A stretch of 64,000 nt of DNA from Leeia aquatica (GCF_012641365.1 NZ_JABAIM010000002.1:496001-560000); one strand, 5' to 3'; counted from the stretch's first letter, positions 47,110-56,566 are shown. The notes: generated from the sequence alone by a model not told the origin. Program-made: numbers and translations.

Positions 47110-47133
47110 AAAAGGCCACCCTGCCGGGTGGCC
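47110..47133 (-). terminator. Terminator after the ComEA-like gene
   Basis: Minus strand: GGCCACCC-GGCA-GGGTGGCC followed by TTTTGCTT, about 30 bases past the stop codon of the HhH gene. Confidence 0.85.
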
Positions 47134-47164
47134 TGATAGGGCGGCCAATGTCGCCGTGCGGCGC

Positions 47165-47530
47165 TTACTTGCTCGGCGCTGCCGGTTTGACATCTTTCTT
47201 GGCAGGCTCAGCCGGTTTGGCTGGCGTTGCTGCCGTAGCGGGCTTACCGGCAGGGACCGCTGGTTTGGCCGTGGTGGCTGCCGCTGACAGCGTAATGTCA
47301 CCCTTGATCTTGTTGTAAATGCCATCACCAATGCCGCTGACATTCTTCAGGCCGTCTAGCGTCTTGAACGGGCCATTCTTGGTACGGTACTCGATAATGG
47401 CCTTGGCTTTGGCCGGACCCACGCCCTTCAGGCTTTCCAGCTGCGCCTGGGTTGCAGTATTGATATTGACGGCGGCCAGCGCAAAATGCATGGCAAAAGC
47501 AGCAAACAAGCCTGCAAACAGCTTCTTCAT
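47165..47530 (-). CDS. ComEA-like helix-hairpin-helix protein
   Basis: The 121-residue protein has a signal peptide (KKLFAGLFAAFAMHFALAA), two helix-hairpin-helix motifs (VNINTATQAQLESLKGVGPAKAKAIIEYRTKNG and LDGLKNVSGIGDGIYNKIK in the same domain) and an Ala/Pro/Lys tail. ComEA binds incoming DNA in the periplasm during natural transformation. It lies alone on the minus strand between cysM and the divergent mfd gene. The ATG at 47530 is preceded by GGGAG. A frame from 47611 adds residues upstream of the signal peptide. Confidence 0.87.
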   Translation of the reverse strand: MKKLFAGLFAAFAMHFALAAVNINTATQAQLESLKGVGPAKAKAIIEYRTKNGPFKTLDGLKNVSGIGDGIYNKIKGDITLSAAATTAKPAVPAGKPATAATPAKPAEPAKKDVKPAAPSK

Positions 47531-47714
47531 GGCGCAACACTCCCTGTTGGTATAAATGGAATCACTGTAATGCAACAATCTCGCCCGTAGCCGGGTTGTC
47601 ACCAAGACCACACATGATCAGTGTATTGCAGCGCAATATCTACCGCAAGCAGGCGGGCTGCGGTGAAAGTGGACTTCCTTTATAATCAGCGTTTTGCCGC
47701 CTGTCCTTTCGTCC

Positions 47715-50700
47715 ATGTCGCTGAACGCCTTGCCTGACCTGATCCTCCCCGCTGCCGGGCAGAAATTCCGCTGGCCCGCCTTGCCTGGCGCGGCAGATGC
47801 ACTGGCGCTGGCGCAGCTGGCCGGGCAGCGCGCTCCGCTGGTGGTGATTACCGCCACCGCACAGCATGCCCAGCGCCTGCTGGAAGAGCTGGCCTTTTTC
47901 AACCCGGCGCTACGCTGCTGCCTGCTGCCGGACTGGGAAACCCTGCCCTACGACCATTTCTCGCCGCACCATGATCTGGTCTCCGCCCGGCTGGCGACAC
48001 TCTACCAGCTGCACAGCCGACAGTTTGATGTGGCCATCGTACCACTGGCTACCACGCTGTACCGGCTGACCCCGCCGTCTTATCTGGCGGCCTATACCTT
48101 CATGCTTCGCAAGGGCGAGGTACTGGACCTCGACAAGCTGCGCGAGCAATTCACCCTGGCAGGCTATCATCACGTCAACCAGGTCTATTCGCCCGGTGAG
48201 TACAGTGTACGCGGCAGCCTGATCGACCTGTTCCCGATGGGCTCGGTGCTGCCGTACCGGCTGGACTTGTTCGACCGCGAGCTGGAGAGCATCCGTACCT
48301 TTGATGTCGACAGCCAGCGCACCCTCTACCCGGTCGCCGACATCCGCCTGCTACCCGCGCGCGAATTCCCGACCGACGCCAACGGTGTGCAGACCTTCCG
48401 CCGCAATTTCCGCGAAACCTTTGAGGGCGATCCAACCAAGTCCCGGCTGTATAAGGATGTCAGCGCCGGCATGACCCCGGCAGGCATCGAGTACTACCTG
48501 CCGCTGTTCTTTGACGAAACCGCCACCCTGTTTGACTACCTGCCGCCAGAGGCCACACTGGCGTTGCATCACGATCTGGATGAGGCCGCGCAGGGTTTCT
48601 GGAAGGACACCGATTCCCGTTACCGTCTACTGTCTGGCGACAAGGAACATCCCTTGCTGCCGCCGCAGCGCCTGTTCCTGAGTGCCGAGCAATTCTTTGC
48701 CCATTGCCAGCACTGGACCCGCATCACCCTGCCGGAGCCCGCGATCGAGCATGACAGTGGCCCCTGCCTCAGTGCACCGAAAGTATGGGTGGAGCGCCGC
48801 GAAGAAGACCCGCTGTTCCGCCTGCGCCAGCACCTGCAGACTGCTCGCACCCCCACGCTGCTGGTGGCCGAGTCGCTTGGTCGGCGTGAAACCCTGCTCA
48901 ACCTGCTCAAGGAATACCAGCTGCAGCCACAGGTGGTCGAGGATTTCGCCGCCTTCCTAAACAGTGACGCACCATTTGCGCTGTGCGTCGGCGCCTTGCA
49001 GCAAGGCTACGCCACAGCAGACTACACCCTGCTCACCGAAGCCGAGCTGTACGCCACTTACAGCAGCAGCAAAGGCAAGCGGCAAGGCAAAAAAACCAAT
49101 ACCGAAAACCTACTGCGCGATCTCTCCGAGCTGAAAGCCGGAGACCCGGTGGTGCATGAGCAGCACGGGGTGGGCCGTTATCTGGGGCTGGTGACACTGG
49201 ATCTGGGTGAAGGTGCCACCGAGTTCCTGCACCTGTCGTATGCCGATGATGCCAAGCTGTACATCCCGGTAGCGCAGCTGCACGTGGTGTCCCGCTATGC
49301 CGGAGTTTCCGCAGACGCCGCGCCGCTGCACAAACTGGGTTCCGGTCAATGGGACAAGGCGCGCAAGAAGGCCGCCGAGCAGGTACGCGATACGGCTGCA
49401 GAATTGCTCAACCTGTACGCCTGTCGCGCGGCCCGTCAGGGCTACGCCTTCAAGCTCTCCGAGCATGATCATGCCGCTTTTGCCGAGGGCTTTGGTTTCG
49501 AGGAAACCCCAGATCAGGCAGCAGCCATCGCAGCGGTGATTCAGGACATGACCAGCGGCAAGCCGATGGACCGGCTGGTGTGTGGCGATGTGGGTTTCGG
49601 CAAGACCGAAGTGGCCTTGCGTGCCGCCTTTGTGGCGGTGGCCGATGGCAAACAGGTAGCGGTGCTGGTGCCCACCACCCTGCTGGCCGAGCAGCATTGG
49701 CAAACCTTCAGCGACCGCTTTGCCGACTGGCCGGTGAAGGTGGTGGAGCTTAGCCGTTTCCGCACCGCCAAGGAACAGGCGCAGGCCCTCAAGGGTCTGG
49801 CGGATGGCAGCGTCGACATCGTGATCGGCACCCATCGCCTGGTGCAGCCGGACATAGAATTTGCCCGGCTGGGTCTGGTGATCATCGACGAAGAGCACCG
49901 CTTTGGCGTACGGCAGAAAGAACAGCTGAAAGCCCTGCGCGCTGAAGTGGACGTGCTGACCCTGACGGCCACGCCAATTCCGCGTACGCTCGGCATGGCG
50001 CTGGAAGGCTTGCGCGACTTCTCGGTGATCGCCACCGCGCCGCAACGGCGACTGGCAATCAAGACCTTTGTCGCGCCCGAATCAGATGGTGTGATCCGCG
50101 AAGCGGTACTGCGCGAGCTCAAGCGTGGTGGTCAGGTATTCTTCCTCTACAACGAGGTCGACACCATCGAGCACATGCGCGCCCGACTGGAAAAACTGGT
50201 GCCGGAAGCCCGCATTGGCATCGGCCACGGCCAGATGCGCGAGCGCGAGCTGGAAACCGTGATGCGCGACTTTTACCAGCAGCGCTTCAACCTGTTTCTG
50301 TGTACCACCATCATCGAAACCGGTATCGACGTTCCCAACGCCAACACCATCCTGATTCACCGTGCGGACAAATTCGGTCTGGCCCAGTTGCACCAGCTGC
50401 GGGGTCGGGTGGGGCGCAGCCACCATCAGGCTTATGCCTACCTGCTGACCCCGGAAAAGACCACCAACGCTGCCATCAAACGGCTGGAAGCCATCCAGAT
50501 GATGGAGGAGCTGGGCTCCGGTTTCTATCTGGCGATGCACGACCTGGAAATCCGTGGCGCGGGCGAGGTTTTGGGCGACGGCCAGAGCGGCCAGGTACAG
50601 GAAATCGGCTTCAGCCTGTACTCCGAAATGCTGAATCAGGCGGTCAAAGCACTGAAGAAGGGGCTGGAGCCGGACTTCTCGCAGCCGCTGGAAGTGGTGT

Positions 50701-51125
50701 CCGAGATCAACCTGCACGTCCCCGCCCTGCTGCCGACCGACTACTGTCCCGATGTGCATGAGCGGCTGGTCCTGTACAAGCGGCTGGCCAACTGCAGCAC
50801 CGCGGACGAGCTGGATGAATTGCACCAGGAGCTGATCGACCGCTTTGGCCTGCTGCCGGAAGCCACACAAGCGCTGGTGGAATCGCACCGCCTGCGCCTG
50901 CTGGCCAAGCCGCTGGGGGTGAGCAAGCTCGACGCCACGGAAAACGGCATCAACCTGCAGTTTGTCCCCAACCCACCGATCGACCCGATGAAAATCATCA
51001 CCCTGATCCAGAGCAAGCGCCATTACAAACTGGCCGGGCCGGACCGGCTGAAGGTGGAAAGCAAACTGCCGGAACTGGGCGTACGCATTGCCCGTATCAA
51101 GGAATTGTTCAAGGAACTGAGCTAA
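47715..51125 (+). CDS. mfd: Transcription-repair coupling factor Mfd
   Basis: The 1136-residue protein removes RNA polymerase stalled at DNA lesions and recruits UvrA. The N-terminal UvrB-homology domain (ALAQLAGQRAPLVVITA, PYDHFSPHHDLVSARL) lacks ATPase function. The RNA polymerase interaction domain (DPVVHEQHGVGRYLGL) and the RecG-like helicase follow, with Walker A GDVGFGKTEVALRAAF, the DEEH box VIIDEEHRFGVRQK and motif VI LRGRVGRSHHQAYAYLL. The C-terminal TRCF domain is complete. The ATG at 47715 lacks a strong ribosome site; MSLNALPDL gives a sensible start. serB follows after four bases. Confidence 0.98.
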   Translation: MSLNALPDLILPAAGQKFRWPALPGAADALALAQLAGQRAPLVVITATAQHAQRLLEELAFFNPALRCCLLPDWETLPYDHFSPHHDLVSARLATLYQLHSRQFDVAIVPLATTLYRLTPPSYLAAYTFMLRKGEVLDLDKLREQFTLAGYHHVNQVYSPGEYSVRGSLIDLFPMGSVLPYRLDLFDRELESIRTFDVDSQRTLYPVADIRLLPAREFPTDANGVQTFRRNFRETFEGDPTKSRLYKDVSAGMTPAGIEYYLPLFFDETATLFDYLPPEATLALHHDLDEAAQGFWKDTDSRYRLLSGDKEHPLLPPQRLFLSAEQFFAHCQHWTRITLPEPAIEHDSGPCLSAPKVWVERREEDPLFRLRQHLQTARTPTLLVAESLGRRETLLNLLKEYQLQPQVVEDFAAFLNSDAPFALCVGALQQGYATADYTLLTEAELYATYSSSKGKRQGKKTNTENLLRDLSELKAGDPVVHEQHGVGRYLGLVTLDLGEGATEFLHLSYADDAKLYIPVAQLHVVSRYAGVSADAAPLHKLGSGQWDKARKKAAEQVRDTAAELLNLYACRAARQGYAFKLSEHDHAAFAEGFGFEETPDQAAAIAAVIQDMTSGKPMDRLVCGDVGFGKTEVALRAAFVAVADGKQVAVLVPTTLLAEQHWQTFSDRFADWPVKVVELSRFRTAKEQAQALKGLADGSVDIVIGTHRLVQPDIEFARLGLVIIDEEHRFGVRQKEQLKALRAEVDVLTLTATPIPRTLGMALEGLRDFSVIATAPQRRLAIKTFVAPESDGVIREAVLRELKRGGQVFFLYNEVDTIEHMRARLEKLVPEARIGIGHGQMRERELETVMRDFYQQRFNLFLCTTIIETGIDVPNANTILIHRADKFGLAQLHQLRGRVGRSHHQAYAYLLTPEKTTNAAIKRLEAIQMMEELGSGFYLAMHDLEIRGAGEVLGDGQSGQVQEIGFSLYSEMLNQAVKALKKGLEPDFSQPLEVVSEINLHVPALLPTDYCPDVHERLVLYKRLANCSTADELDELHQELIDRFGLLPEATQALVESHRLRLLAKPLGVSKLDATENGINLQFVPNPPIDPMKIITLIQSKRHYKLAGPDRLKVESKLPELGVRIARIKELFKELS

Positions 51126-51128
51126 GCC

Positions 51129-51968
51129 ATGCCTTTGATTGTCCATGCCCTCCGCGATATTGACCCTGCCCATCTGGCGCTGCTGGCACAGTTGAGCCAC
51201 AGTGCTGCGCCGGTACAGCGCCACCCGCAGTGCGGGCTACTGGATGAGGCACAGCCCGCTGAGCGGGCTCGTATCGCCAGCCTGTGTGCACAGTGGCAGT
51301 ACGACCACGCTTGGGTGGATGCACGACCGCTGTCGTCCTTTGGGCTGGTGGCCATGGACATGGACTCCACCTTGATCACCATCGAGTGCATCGACGAAAT
51401 TGCCGACCTGCAAGGGCTGAAGGCCGAGGTAGCCGCCATTACCGAGCGCTCCATGGCGGGCGAGCTGGATTTTGCCAGCAGCCTGCGTGAGCGGGTGGCA
51501 TTGCTGGCGGGGCTGCCAGAGGCCGCGCTGGACACCGTCTACCAGCAGCGGCTGGCACTCCAGCCAGGAGCAGAGCGTATGCTGAAGCAAGTGCACGCCG
51601 CCGGTTTGCAGACGCTGCTGATTTCAGGCGGCTTCACTTTCTTTACCGAGCGGCTGCAACAGCGGCTGGGCCTGACCCACGCCATCGCCAACCGACTGGA
51701 AGTACACAATGGTCACCTCACTGGTCGGGTGGAAGGCGAGCTGATCGACGCCGCTGCCAAGGCACGCCACCTGCAGCGCTTACGGGATGCTGCCGGTCTA
51801 CAGCCCGACCAGACCATTGCGTTTGGGGATGGTGCCAACGATATTCCCATGTTCCAGGCCGCGGCGGTGTCCATTGCCTTCCGTGGCAAGCCGGCGCTGA
51901 AACACGTCGCTACGGCCTGCTTCGATCATGTCGGGCTGGATGGCCTGCTTAATCTGTTCCCGAACTGA
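51129..51968 (+). CDS. serB: Phosphoserine phosphatase
   Basis: The 279-residue HAD enzyme makes serine from phosphoserine. The catalytic DxDxT is VAMDMDSTLITIECIDE, then LLISGGFTFFTERLQ, the lysine in AAAKARHLQRL and GDGANDIPMFQAAA. An N-terminal ACT-like part (about 1-70) is short. It starts three bases after mfd. Confidence 0.95.
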   Translation: MPLIVHALRDIDPAHLALLAQLSHSAAPVQRHPQCGLLDEAQPAERARIASLCAQWQYDHAWVDARPLSSFGLVAMDMDSTLITIECIDEIADLQGLKAEVAAITERSMAGELDFASSLRERVALLAGLPEAALDTVYQQRLALQPGAERMLKQVHAAGLQTLLISGGFTFFTERLQQRLGLTHAIANRLEVHNGHLTGRVEGELIDAAAKARHLQRLRDAAGLQPDQTIAFGDGANDIPMFQAAAVSIAFRGKPALKHVATACFDHVGLDGLLNLFPN

Positions 51969-51970
51969 CC

Positions 51971-52582
51971 ATGCCGACCCCGTTCTACGATGACCTGAAT
52001 GCCACACTGGATGCTGCCTGGCGGCTGTTGCAGCAAGGCGTGCCGGATATCCGGGTACCGGCGCATGTCCCGACGCTGGCCACGGTCGGCCTGGATGGCA
52101 AGCCCAAACTGCGCAGCATCATCCTGCGGGCGCTGGACATCAAGCAGCGGGTGCTGACCCTGCACACCGACAGCCGAAGCAGCAAGCTTGAGGAAATCCG
52201 GCAAAACCCGGCGGTGTCGCTGCATGTGTATGATGCCGCGCAGAAGATCCAGCTGCAGTTGAGCGGACAAGCCAGCCTGCACCTGGATGACGCCCAGGCA
52301 GATGCGGGCTGGCGAGCCAGCCGCATGCTGTCGCGCCGTACTTATCTGGTCCACCCCGGCCCCGGCAAACCGCTGGATGAGCCCGGCAACGGCCTGCCGC
52401 AAGCACTGGCGTTTCGCGCCCCCAGCTCAACCGAGAGTGAACAGGGGCGCGCGCACTTCGCACTGTTACAGGTGCAGATTGAGACACTGGACTGGCTGTA
52501 TCTGGCCCACTATAGCCAGCGCCGCGCCCAGTTCCACTGGACGCCGGAAGGCAAGCTGCAGTCGCGCTGGCTGGTTCCCTAA
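51971..52582 (+). CDS. Pyridoxamine 5'-phosphate oxidase-like FMN-binding protein
   Basis: The 203-residue protein has the split-barrel PNPOx fold: PTLATVGLDGKPKLRSIILRAL, then LTLHTDSRSSKLEEIRQNPAVSLHVYD, typical FMN-phosphate and dimer-interface residues. The C-terminus reads LDWLYLAHYSQRRAQFHWTPEG, with a RRAQF motif near the PNPOx C-terminal R-x-x-R-x-x-F. It is not necessarily PdxH, since the usual C-terminal signature is only partly present. It starts two bases after serB. Its stop codon lies at the edge of a MITE-like element. Confidence 0.82.
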   Translation: MPTPFYDDLNATLDAAWRLLQQGVPDIRVPAHVPTLATVGLDGKPKLRSIILRALDIKQRVLTLHTDSRSSKLEEIRQNPAVSLHVYDAAQKIQLQLSGQASLHLDDAQADAGWRASRMLSRRTYLVHPGPGKPLDEPGNGLPQALAFRAPSSTESEQGRAHFALLQVQIETLDWLYLAHYSQRRAQFHWTPEGKLQSRWLVP

Positions 52583-52723
52583 GAACCTGTTTAGGGTCTC
52601 GCGAGCGAGGGTGAGACAAGGCGAAAACGACTGAGGAAGCGGAGTTTACTCGGTGTAAATGAGCATTCTGAAGTGGTTTTCAACGCCGTATCGCCGTCGC
52701 GCAGCAGACCATAAACAGGTTCT
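52582..52723. mobile_element. 142-bp MITE-like element with 12-bp terminal inverted repeats
   Basis: AGAACCTGTTTA at the left end is the exact inverse of TAAACAGGTTCT at the right. The flanks share CTAAG, which fits a YTNAR-type target as used by IS5-family transposases. The interior (GGGTCTCGCGAGCGAGG and so on) has no reading frame and contains a CGAGCGAGG/TCGCGCAG-like composition seen in small betaproteobacterial repeats. The element fills the entire space between the flavoprotein gene and pip. Confidence 0.75.
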
Positions 52724-52731
52724 AAGCCGGT

Positions 52732-53718
52732 TCAGGCAAAACGGCTGAACGCAGGCGGCTGAAAAGCCTGGAACTCACCGTGCTGGGCAAAATGGTTGGT
52801 TGCCGCGACCAGTGCATGGGCTATGCCCGGTTCGCCTGCGGTATGCCCGGCATCGGCCACCACATGCAACTGCGCTTCAGGCCAGACTGCTTTCAGCTGG
52901 AAGGCATAGCGCAGCGGACACACCATGTCGTAACGCCCGTGGGCAATAAAGCAGGGCAAATGCCGGATCCGGTCCACCTGATTCAGTAGCTGGTCCGGCG
53001 GCAGGAAAATGCGATGGGTAAAGTACCACGCCTCCAGTCGCCCCATCGCCGTCACCAAGGCGTCGCTCATCACCTCATCCGCTGGCGGGGGCAACAGCTG
53101 GGCGCAGACATTCTCATACTCCGCCCAGGCACGCGCTGCGGGCAGGTAGAGCGCAGGATCATCCGAAAACAGCCGCCTGCCGTAAGCAGCCAGCAGATCA
53201 TCACGCTCAGCTTCCGGAATATGCCCAGCATAGCGTGCCCATGCGTCCGGGAACACCATGCGTATACCATTGGCCCACCAGTCAATCTCCGCTTCACTAC
53301 CCAGCCAGATGCCACGCAAGACCAGGCCAAGGCAATGCTCGGGATGTGCTTCACTGTAGGCCAGCGCCAGCGTCGAACCCCATGAGCCGCCAAACACCAG
53401 CCACTTGGCAATGCCCAACATGTGGCGCAATGCTTCAATGTCAGCAATCAGATGGGCCGTGGTATTGTTGCGCAGCTCACCCAGCGGAGTGGAGCGCCCG
53501 GAGCCCCGCTGATCCAGCAAGATGATGTGGTAGCGTTCCGGATCAAAAAAACGCCGGCTGGTGGCAGAAATACCCGAGCCCGGCCCACCGTGCAAAAACA
53601 GCACCGGAATACCCTCCGGGTTGCCGCAGCACTCCCAGTACAGGGTATGCAACTCATCCACCGGCAGATGGCCATGACGCAGTGGCTCAATGGCGGGGAA
53701 CAGGATGGTGTCCAGCAT
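52732..53718 (-). CDS. pip: Proline iminopeptidase
   Basis: The 328-residue alpha/beta hydrolase cleaves N-terminal proline. It shows LFLHGGPGSGISATSRRFFDP, the oxyanion and DQRGSGRSTPLGELRNNTT segment, the nucleophile elbow VFGGSWGSTLALAYS and IAHGRYDMVCP with the acid, then ADAGHTAGEP with the His. The ATG at 53718 gives MLDTILFPAIEPL; a longer frame to 53796 overlaps the upstream gene. It is convergent with the flavoprotein gene. Confidence 0.94.
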   Translation of the reverse strand: MLDTILFPAIEPLRHGHLPVDELHTLYWECCGNPEGIPVLFLHGGPGSGISATSRRFFDPERYHIILLDQRGSGRSTPLGELRNNTTAHLIADIEALRHMLGIAKWLVFGGSWGSTLALAYSEAHPEHCLGLVLRGIWLGSEAEIDWWANGIRMVFPDAWARYAGHIPEAERDDLLAAYGRRLFSDDPALYLPAARAWAEYENVCAQLLPPPADEVMSDALVTAMGRLEAWYFTHRIFLPPDQLLNQVDRIRHLPCFIAHGRYDMVCPLRYAFQLKAVWPEAQLHVVADAGHTAGEPGIAHALVAATNHFAQHGEFQAFQPPAFSRFA

Positions 53719-53750
53719 GCTTGTCTCAACAGAAAAGGGCAGAAACGGAC

Positions 53751-54674
53751 TCAAACGCGGCTGGACAACCAGATCAGCAGAATGACCACCAGCCACAGCA
53801 CCACGGTACGCCAGATCAGGCCCACCGCACTCTTCAGGTAATTCGGATCCGCATCATCGCCCAGCCCCAGCTCCGGCCGATATTTGACGGTATGGTCCTG
53901 GTGCACCGGGTCGCCCAGCCGTACACCAATAGCCCCTGCGCCACTGGCCAGCAGGATGCCGTAGGCGTAATTGGCCCAGTTGGCTGCTTGCGAACGCCAG
54001 CAGTACACCGCATCCTCAAAGTCACCGACGATGGCAAAGCTGGTGGCGGTCAAGCGGACCGGAATCCAGTCCAGCCACTCATAAACCTGTACAGCAAACC
54101 GACCAAATGCGGCGTCCCCCGGAATACGCATGCTGCCCCATTTGTCGTACAGGCGAGTCGACAAGCGGTACAGCACCGCCCCCATCGGGCCCGGCAGCAC
54201 CATGAACCAGAAAATGGTACCAAACACAAAGCGGTGGGAATCCATCAAGCCTTGCTCAATGGCCACCTTGGACACTTCGCTGGTGGTCATCTCACTGGTG
54301 GCTTGCCCGGTCCACTGCGCCAGCAGTTCGCGCGCCTTGGGCAGATCATCATTCTGCAACGCTTCAGAAATACCGGAGAAGGCGCTGGAGAAGTGGCGGA
54401 AGCCCATGGTCAGATACAACACGGCGACACACCACAGCCACCCCGCCAGCCGATGCACGTAGTGGGCCAGCCCGGCATAGATCAGCCAGGTCAGTGCGCA
54501 CAGCGGCAACACCGCCAAGCACCAGCCCACCACGCCGTGCGCATACTCACCGGCGTTGAATTTACGCTCAATGACATTCGCCAGCCGGGTAAACAGCAGG
54601 AAGACACGGTTACGACTGCCCAGCGGGTAGAACTGTTCCAGCAGCAGGGCAAGAATCAAGGCGAGCAAGCTCAT
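53751..54674 (-). CDS. CobD/CbiB family membrane protein
   Basis: The 307-residue protein has a CbiB/AmpE-like architecture: an N-terminal helix (LLALILALLLEQFYPLG), then LAVLPLCALTWLIYAGL, a cytoplasmic loop (ALQNDDLPKARELLAQW) and a second set of helices (VFGTIFWFMVLPGPMGAVLYRLS, GILLASGAGAIGVRLGD). The RLTATSFAIVGDFEDAVYCWR segment is typical of the CbiB group. It may be adenosylcobinamide-phosphate synthase or an AmpE relative; without the rest of a cobalamin cluster I cannot choose. GGAG lies before the ATG at 54674. Confidence 0.78.
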   Translation of the reverse strand: MSLLALILALLLEQFYPLGSRNRVFLLFTRLANVIERKFNAGEYAHGVVGWCLAVLPLCALTWLIYAGLAHYVHRLAGWLWCVAVLYLTMGFRHFSSAFSGISEALQNDDLPKARELLAQWTGQATSEMTTSEVSKVAIEQGLMDSHRFVFGTIFWFMVLPGPMGAVLYRLSTRLYDKWGSMRIPGDAAFGRFAVQVYEWLDWIPVRLTATSFAIVGDFEDAVYCWRSQAANWANYAYGILLASGAGAIGVRLGDPVHQDHTVKYRPELGLGDDADPNYLKSAVGLIWRTVVLWLVVILLIWLSSRV

Positions 54675-54863
54675 GCACACTCCGTAGACTTAACCGCTCA
54701 CGTCCCCGCATGAACATGCGGACGCCAGCACGGACTCAGGGCCATTACGCAGTACGCATGATTGCGGCTGACCCGGCGGTACACAATACCACAAGGGGCG
54801 ATGGCTTGTCTTAGGCGCTGCACAAGGCACACAGGCCGTGACAGGGCATTTTCGGGATTAAAG

Positions 54864-54894
54864 CCAATAGTAGATCAATTTTGTCAACTATTGG
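54864..54894. promoter_or_regulatory. Inverted repeat overlapping the sodB -35 box (possible operator)
   Basis: CCAATAGT and ACTATTGG, an exact 8-base inverted repeat with a 15-base spacer; the right arm overlaps the TTGGCA -35 box. The layout suits a dimeric repressor or activator. The cognate regulator is unknown. Confidence 0.55.
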
Positions 54895-54920
54895 CACCCT
54901 CCCCCGTGATCGGCTACACT
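54891..54920 (+). promoter_or_regulatory. Sigma-70 promoter of sodB
   Basis: TTGGCA, 18-base spacer, TACACT. It lies about 110 bases before the sodB ATG, leaving a leader of about 100 bases. The remainder of the roughly 350-base space between the CobD-like gene and sodB holds no other gene that I can see. Confidence 0.6.
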
Positions 54921-55030
54921 ACGCCACGACACTGGGCCATGCCCAGGCAGACCGTCATGGAACAGGCTGAGCGGTTTTCCAGCCCTTCCGACACCAACCC
55001 GGCAGCCCGCCTGCCCTTATGGAGTTGCTC

Positions 55031-55618
55031 ATGGAACACAAACTGCCCGAACTGCCGTATGCACTGGACGCCCTGGCGCCGCACATGTCCAAGGAAACGC
55101 TGGAGTACCACTACGGCAAGCATCATCAGACCTACATCACCAATCTGAATAACCTGATCAAGGGTACCGACAACGAAGCCCTGTCGCTGGAAGAGATCGT
55201 GAAGAAGGCCCCGGCAGGCGGTCTGTTCAACAACGCCGCGCAGGTGTGGAACCACACCTTCTTCTGGCTGGGCTTCAAGCCAAACGCCGGTGATGCCCGC
55301 GTACCGACCGGTGCACTGGCTGACGCCATCAATGCCAAGTGGGGTTCGCTGGACGAATTCAAAAAGGCCTTCAATACCTCCGCTGCGGGCAACTTCGGCT
55401 CCGGCTGGACCTGGCTGGTGAAGAAATCCGATGGCAGCCTGGACATCGTCAACACCAGCGCCGCTGGCACCCCGCTGACCACCGCTGACACCGCCCTGCT
55501 GACCTGTGATGTGTGGGAACACGCCTACTACATCGACTACCGCAACAGCCGCCCGAACTACCTGGAAGGCTTCTGGAAGCTGGTGGACTGGGACGTGGTC
55601 GCTCAGCGCTTTGCCTGA
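55031..55618 (+). CDS. sodB: Superoxide dismutase, Fe/Mn type (probably Fe)
   Basis: The 195-residue enzyme converts superoxide to peroxide. It opens [18 protein letters not shown] and carries the metal ligands: His in [17 protein letters not shown], His in NHTFFWLGF and Asp/His in [24 protein letters not shown] and FGSGWTWLV fit iron-type SodB. The ATG at 55031 has GGAG six bases upstream; the frame's first ATG at 55019 lacks one. A strong terminator follows. Confidence 0.96.
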   Translation: MEHKLPELPYALDALAPHMSKETLEYHYGKHHQTYITNLNNLIKGTDNEALSLEEIVKKAPAGGLFNNAAQVWNHTFFWLGFKPNAGDARVPTGALADAINAKWGSLDEFKKAFNTSAAGNFGSGWTWLVKKSDGSLDIVNTSAAGTPLTTADTALLTCDVWEHAYYIDYRNSRPNYLEGFWKLVDWDVVAQRFA

Positions 55619-55636
55619 TCAAGCCAAAGCCCAGCC

Positions 55637-55666
55637 AAAAAACCCTGCCATCTGGCAGGGTTTTTT
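55637..55666 (+). terminator. Terminator of sodB
   Basis: A6-CCCTGCC-ATCT-GGCAGGG-T6 hairpin starting 19 bases past the stop codon. Confidence 0.92.
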
Positions 55667-55703
55667 ATTGATGCGCGCCGGGACACCGCCGTATCATGAC
55701 GTC

Positions 55704-56546
55704 ATGAATACGCCTCACACCGCTGAGCAGCACGACCTGTTCCGCCGCTTTCCACTGGATCAGCACATCGAGCTGAATGGGGAAAGCCTGAGCTCTCCTT
55801 ACCATGTCTACGATGGGCATTTGCTGATGCTGGGGGGCCACGTGGATGGTGCGGTTGCTGCAGCCCGTTTGCCCGCCGGGCAATACCCGCTGCTGGACGA
55901 GCAGGGCCGGGCGCTGGCAGCCATCTGGCTGGGTGACTTCACCGAGGCCAACCTCGGCGCGCATCATGAATTGCAGTTTTCCCTGTTTGCCAGCACGCAG
56001 TCGCTACCGCCCCGGCCCACTCACCCATTGCGCCTGTTCCATGCGCTGATGTGCCAGCCCGTCCACATGGTATGCCAGCACCTGTGGAACAATACCCAGC
56101 GCGTGGTGTCGTTTAACCGGGATCATTTGCTGCTGGATGCCCAGCTCACCCATAGCCAGCTGCGCTGCCAGCAAAACCGCTGGCAAGGGGATTACCGCGA
56201 TGCTGCCGATGCACCACTGGCCCAATTTGACCTCGCCCATAGCCCGCGCCAGCCTGGCGCCGTGCTCTGGCGTATTCTGGGACAAATCGGCATGCGCGGC
56301 TGGTGGCGGTCTGTGCGCTCGCCCATTCTGAATGTGCCAGTATGCAATACCCTGCGCGAGGGTATCGAGCTGATCAGTGTGTCACAGACCTGGAGCCAGC
56401 CACGCAAGCAGATCATTCGGCTGGCGCAGGCGGAAGATCGGGTTGAGCTGCTCGCGCCCTCACTGTCTGCCTACGATTTCCGGCTGGACTTTGTGCAGCA
56501 GATCGAAGGCTTCCGCTTTGTCTACCAGCGCCCCACACCGTTCTAG
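55704..56546 (+). CDS. Unassigned protein, possibly acetoacetate-decarboxylase-like fold
   Basis: The 280-residue soluble protein has no signal peptide or membrane helix. Features are SSPYHVYDGHLLMLGGHVDG, LLDEQGRALAAIWLGDFTEANLGAHHELQFSLF, then LWNNTQRVVSFNRDHLLL and VCNTLREGIELISVSQTW. The combination of a GDFTEANLG-type turn and a long central beta-rich part vaguely resembles the acetoacetate decarboxylase-like superfamily; I am not certain. I start at the ATG at 55704. A longer frame through the sodB 3' end and terminator is not credible. Confidence 0.55.
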   Translation: MNTPHTAEQHDLFRRFPLDQHIELNGESLSSPYHVYDGHLLMLGGHVDGAVAAARLPAGQYPLLDEQGRALAAIWLGDFTEANLGAHHELQFSLFASTQSLPPRPTHPLRLFHALMCQPVHMVCQHLWNNTQRVVSFNRDHLLLDAQLTHSQLRCQQNRWQGDYRDAADAPLAQFDLAHSPRQPGAVLWRILGQIGMRGWWRSVRSPILNVPVCNTLREGIELISVSQTWSQPRKQIIRLAQAEDRVELLAPSLSAYDFRLDFVQQIEGFRFVYQRPTPF

Positions 56547-56566
56547 GCACGCCAAAGGCCGGAAGC

